Shown here: positions 62,368 through 64,000 of the stretch, in pieces
How positions within the stretch are numbered: the first letter of the stretch is position 1
Layout: each line of letters starts with the position of its first letter
From: JAEMQF01 sp963791595
Lineage (GTDB): Bacteria > Pseudomonadota > Gammaproteobacteria > Burkholderiales > Burkholderiaceae_C
Length of the DNA: 64,000 nt
Direction: 5' to 3'
NCBI GenBank assembly: GCA_963791595.1
Contig: CAWBTF010000012.1
Coordinates: forward strand, 393,440-457,439
Translations under genes and position numbers: made by a program
The notes under the pieces: model-generated
Told to the model about the DNA's origin: nothing
Seen by the model: the letters and a program-made list of their open reading frames with translations, nothing else
The model's database searches: none

Positions 62368-64000
62368 TCAGGCCGTGGCCGGCTCGGCCTTGGGCTTGTC
62401 GCTCTTCTTGTTGGGCGTGATGTCCAGAATCGGCTTGCCGTCGGCATCCGCATCGACCGTCAGGCGACCGCCGTCGACCAGCTGACCGAACAGCAGTTCG
62501 TCGGCCAGCGCGCGGCGAATCGTGTCCTGAATCAGGCGCTGCATCGGGCGCGCGCCCATCAGCGGATCGAAACCCTTCTTCGCCAGGTGCTTGCGCAGCG
62601 CGTCGGTGAACGTGACCTCGACCTTCTTCTCGTTGAGCTGGGTCTCGAGCTGGAGCAGGAACTTGTCGACCACGCGCAGGATGATTTCTTCGTCGAGCGC
62701 GCGGAAGCTGACGATCGCGTCCAGCCGGTTGCGGAATTCCGGCGTGAACAGACGCTTGATGTCGGCCATCTCGTCGCCCTGCTCGCGCGCCGTGGTGAAG
62801 CCGATCGTCGCCCGGTTCATCGTCTCGGCGCCCGCATTCGTCGTCATGATGATGATGACGTTGCGGAAGTCGGCCTTGCGGCCGTTGTTGTCGGTCAGCG
62901 TGCCGTGGTCCATGACCTGCAACAGCACGTTGAACACGTCCGGGTGCGCCTTCTCGATCTCGTCCATCAGCAGCACGGCGTGCGGCTTCTTCGCGATCGC
63001 TTCCGTCAGCAGGCCACCCTGGTCGAAGCCCACGTAGCCGGGCGGCGCGCCGATCAGGCGGCTCACGGCATGGCGCTCCATGTATTCGCTCATGTCGAAG
63101 CGAATCAGATCGATACCGAGGATGTACGCCAACTGGCGCGCCACTTCCGTCTTGCCCACACCGGTGGGGCCGCTGAAGAGGAACGAGCCGATCGGCCTGT
63201 CGGGCTTGCCCAGACCCGAGCGTGCCATCTTGATCGCCGCCGCCAGCGCTTCGATCGCCGGCTCTTGTCCGAACACCACGCTGTTCAGGTCGCGGTCCAG
63301 GCTCTTCAGCTTGGAGCGGTCATCGCTCGACACACTGGCCGGCGGAATACGCGCGATCTTCGCGACGATCTCTTCCACCTCGGCGCGCGTGATCGTCTTC
63401 TTCTGCTTGTTCTTCGGCAGGATGCGCTGCGCCGCTCCGGCTTCGTCGATCACGTCGATCGCCTTGTCAGGCAGGTGCCGGTCGTTGATGAACTTCGCCG
63501 ACAGTTCGGCCGCGGCTTGGAGCGCACCGATCGCGTACTTGACGCTGTGGTGGTCTTCGAAGCGCGACTTCAGGCCCTTCAGGATTTCAATCGTCTGCTC
63601 CACCGAAGGCTCGACCACGTCGACCTTCTGGAAGCGGCGCGACAAGGCGGCGTCTTTCTCGAAGATGCCGCGGTATTCGGTGAACGTGGTCGCGCCGATG
63701 CACTTCATCGCACCCGAGCTCAGCGCCGGCTTGAGCAGGTTGCTGGCGTCCAGCGTTCCGCCCGAGGCCGCGCCGGCCCCGATGAGGGTGTGAATCTCGT
63801 CGATGAACAGAATCGCGTTGGGCTGATCCTTGAGCTGCTTGAGCACGCCTTTCAGGCGCTGCTCGAAGTCGCCGCGGTACTTGGTACCGGCCAGCAGCGC
63901 GCCCATGTCGAGCGAGTAGACGATCGACTTGGCCAGCACTTCCGGCACGTCGTCCTGCGTGATGCGCCAGGCCAGACCCTCGGCGATGGCGGTCTTGCCC
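62368..64000 (-). CDS. clpA: ATP-dependent Clp protease ATP-binding subunit ClpA (5' part cut by window edge)
   Basis: About 544 codons of the C-terminal part are visible. The first AAA+ domain begins at the window edge with its Walker A (GKTAIAEGLAWRI) and Walker B LFIDEIH. The second has GPTGVGKTEVARQLA, Walker B LLMDEIEKAH and the sensor motifs. The IGF-like loop region for ClpP docking (ATIGFTTAREQG) marks ClpA rather than ClpB, and the long middle coiled coil of ClpB is absent. It unfolds substrates for ClpP. A clpS gene is normally next to it, beyond the window. Confidence 0.96.
   Translation of the reverse strand, partial: GKTAIAEGLAWRITQDDVPEVLAKSIVYSLDMGALLAGTKYRGDFEQRLKGVLKQLKDQPNAILFIDEIHTLIGAGAASGGTLDASNLLKPALSSGAMKCIGATTFTEYRGIFEKDAALSRRFQKVDVVEPSVEQTIEILKGLKSRFEDHHSVKYAIGALQAAAELSAKFINDRHLPDKAIDVIDEAGAAQRILPKNKQKKTITRAEVEEIVAKIARIPPASVSSDDRSKLKSLDRDLNSVVFGQEPAIEALAAAIKMARSGLGKPDRPIGSFLFSGPTGVGKTEVARQLAYILGIDLIRFDMSEYMERHAVSRLIGAPPGYVGFDQGGLLTEAIAKKPHAVLLMDEIEKAHPDVFNVLLQVMDHGTLTDNNGRKADFRNVIIIMTTNAGAETMNRATIGFTTAREQGDEMADIKRLFTPEFRNRLDAIVSFRALDEEIILRVVDKFLLQLETQLNEKKVEVTFTDALRKHLAKKGFDPLMGARPMQRLIQDTIRRALADELLFGQLVDGGRLTVDADADGKPILDITPNKKSDKPKAEPATA

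Overview
The window is a dense, GC-rich stretch of bacterial chromosome. It has about 50 protein genes, one tRNA and no gene-free stretch over 300 bases (longest gaps: 9875-10152 and 31914-32166). I saw no transposase, integrase, CRISPR array, rRNA or prophage gene. Gene content and order point to a betaproteobacterium of the order Burkholderiales, probably near the Leptothrix/Rubrivivax/Ideonella group (inference). The main clues are a betaproteobacterial proteasome homologue (BPH), the iscR-type cluster binding C-x5-C-x7-C-x2-H, single-chain PurL, polyhydroxybutyrate (PHB) genes, and the order cysS / glycosylase / accA / tilS / lysC / tRNA-Ser.

Layout. 1-6310: iron-sulphur assembly operon on the minus strand (iscR-iscS-iscU-iscA-[GNAT]-hscB-hscA-fdx), followed by tsaD, with two IscR-type sites in front of iscR. 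6389-12794: uvrB, a class I aminotransferase, the intracellular PHB depolymerase phaZ with an RnfB-like ferredoxin, and a DUF1624 membrane protein. 12782-21446: purL, map, glnD and selU. 21421-25987: phaB and phaC, pgeF, maiA and a zinc-ribbon Nudix hydrolase. 26049-37070: a c-di-GMP/adhesin locus, with lapD divergent from a type I secretion set (ABC transporter, membrane fusion protein, RTX/VCBS adhesin, TolC-like channel).

37147-47809: pyruvate dehydrogenase operon aceE-aceF-BPH-lpdA on the minus strand, divergent from a sensor kinase / FixJ-type regulator / folD operon. 47936-52865: a thioredoxin-fold DUF4124 protein, rmuC, an acyl-CoA ligase and a metallo-beta-lactamase-fold hydrolase. 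52897-58866: tRNA-Ser(GCT), lysC, tilS, accA, a DNA glycosylase and cysS. 58941-64000: a TPR protein, two cyclophilins, lpxH, mtfA and the 3' part of clpA.

The most noteworthy items are: the proteasome-like peptidase gene fitted into the pyruvate dehydrogenase operon; a 30-codon reading frame joined by ATGA overlaps to both secretion genes around it; an RTX adhesin whose N-terminus is His/Asp-rich where a LapG-cleavable retention module would be expected, with lapD but no lapG nearby; a GNAT gene and an intrinsic terminator splitting the isc operon; and three genes whose -10 boxes lie 6-8 nt from the start codon, suggesting leaderless mRNAs. Four conserved genes (uvrB, aceF, rmuC, acyl-CoA ligase) each carry exactly one extra base, which looks more like sequence error than decay.
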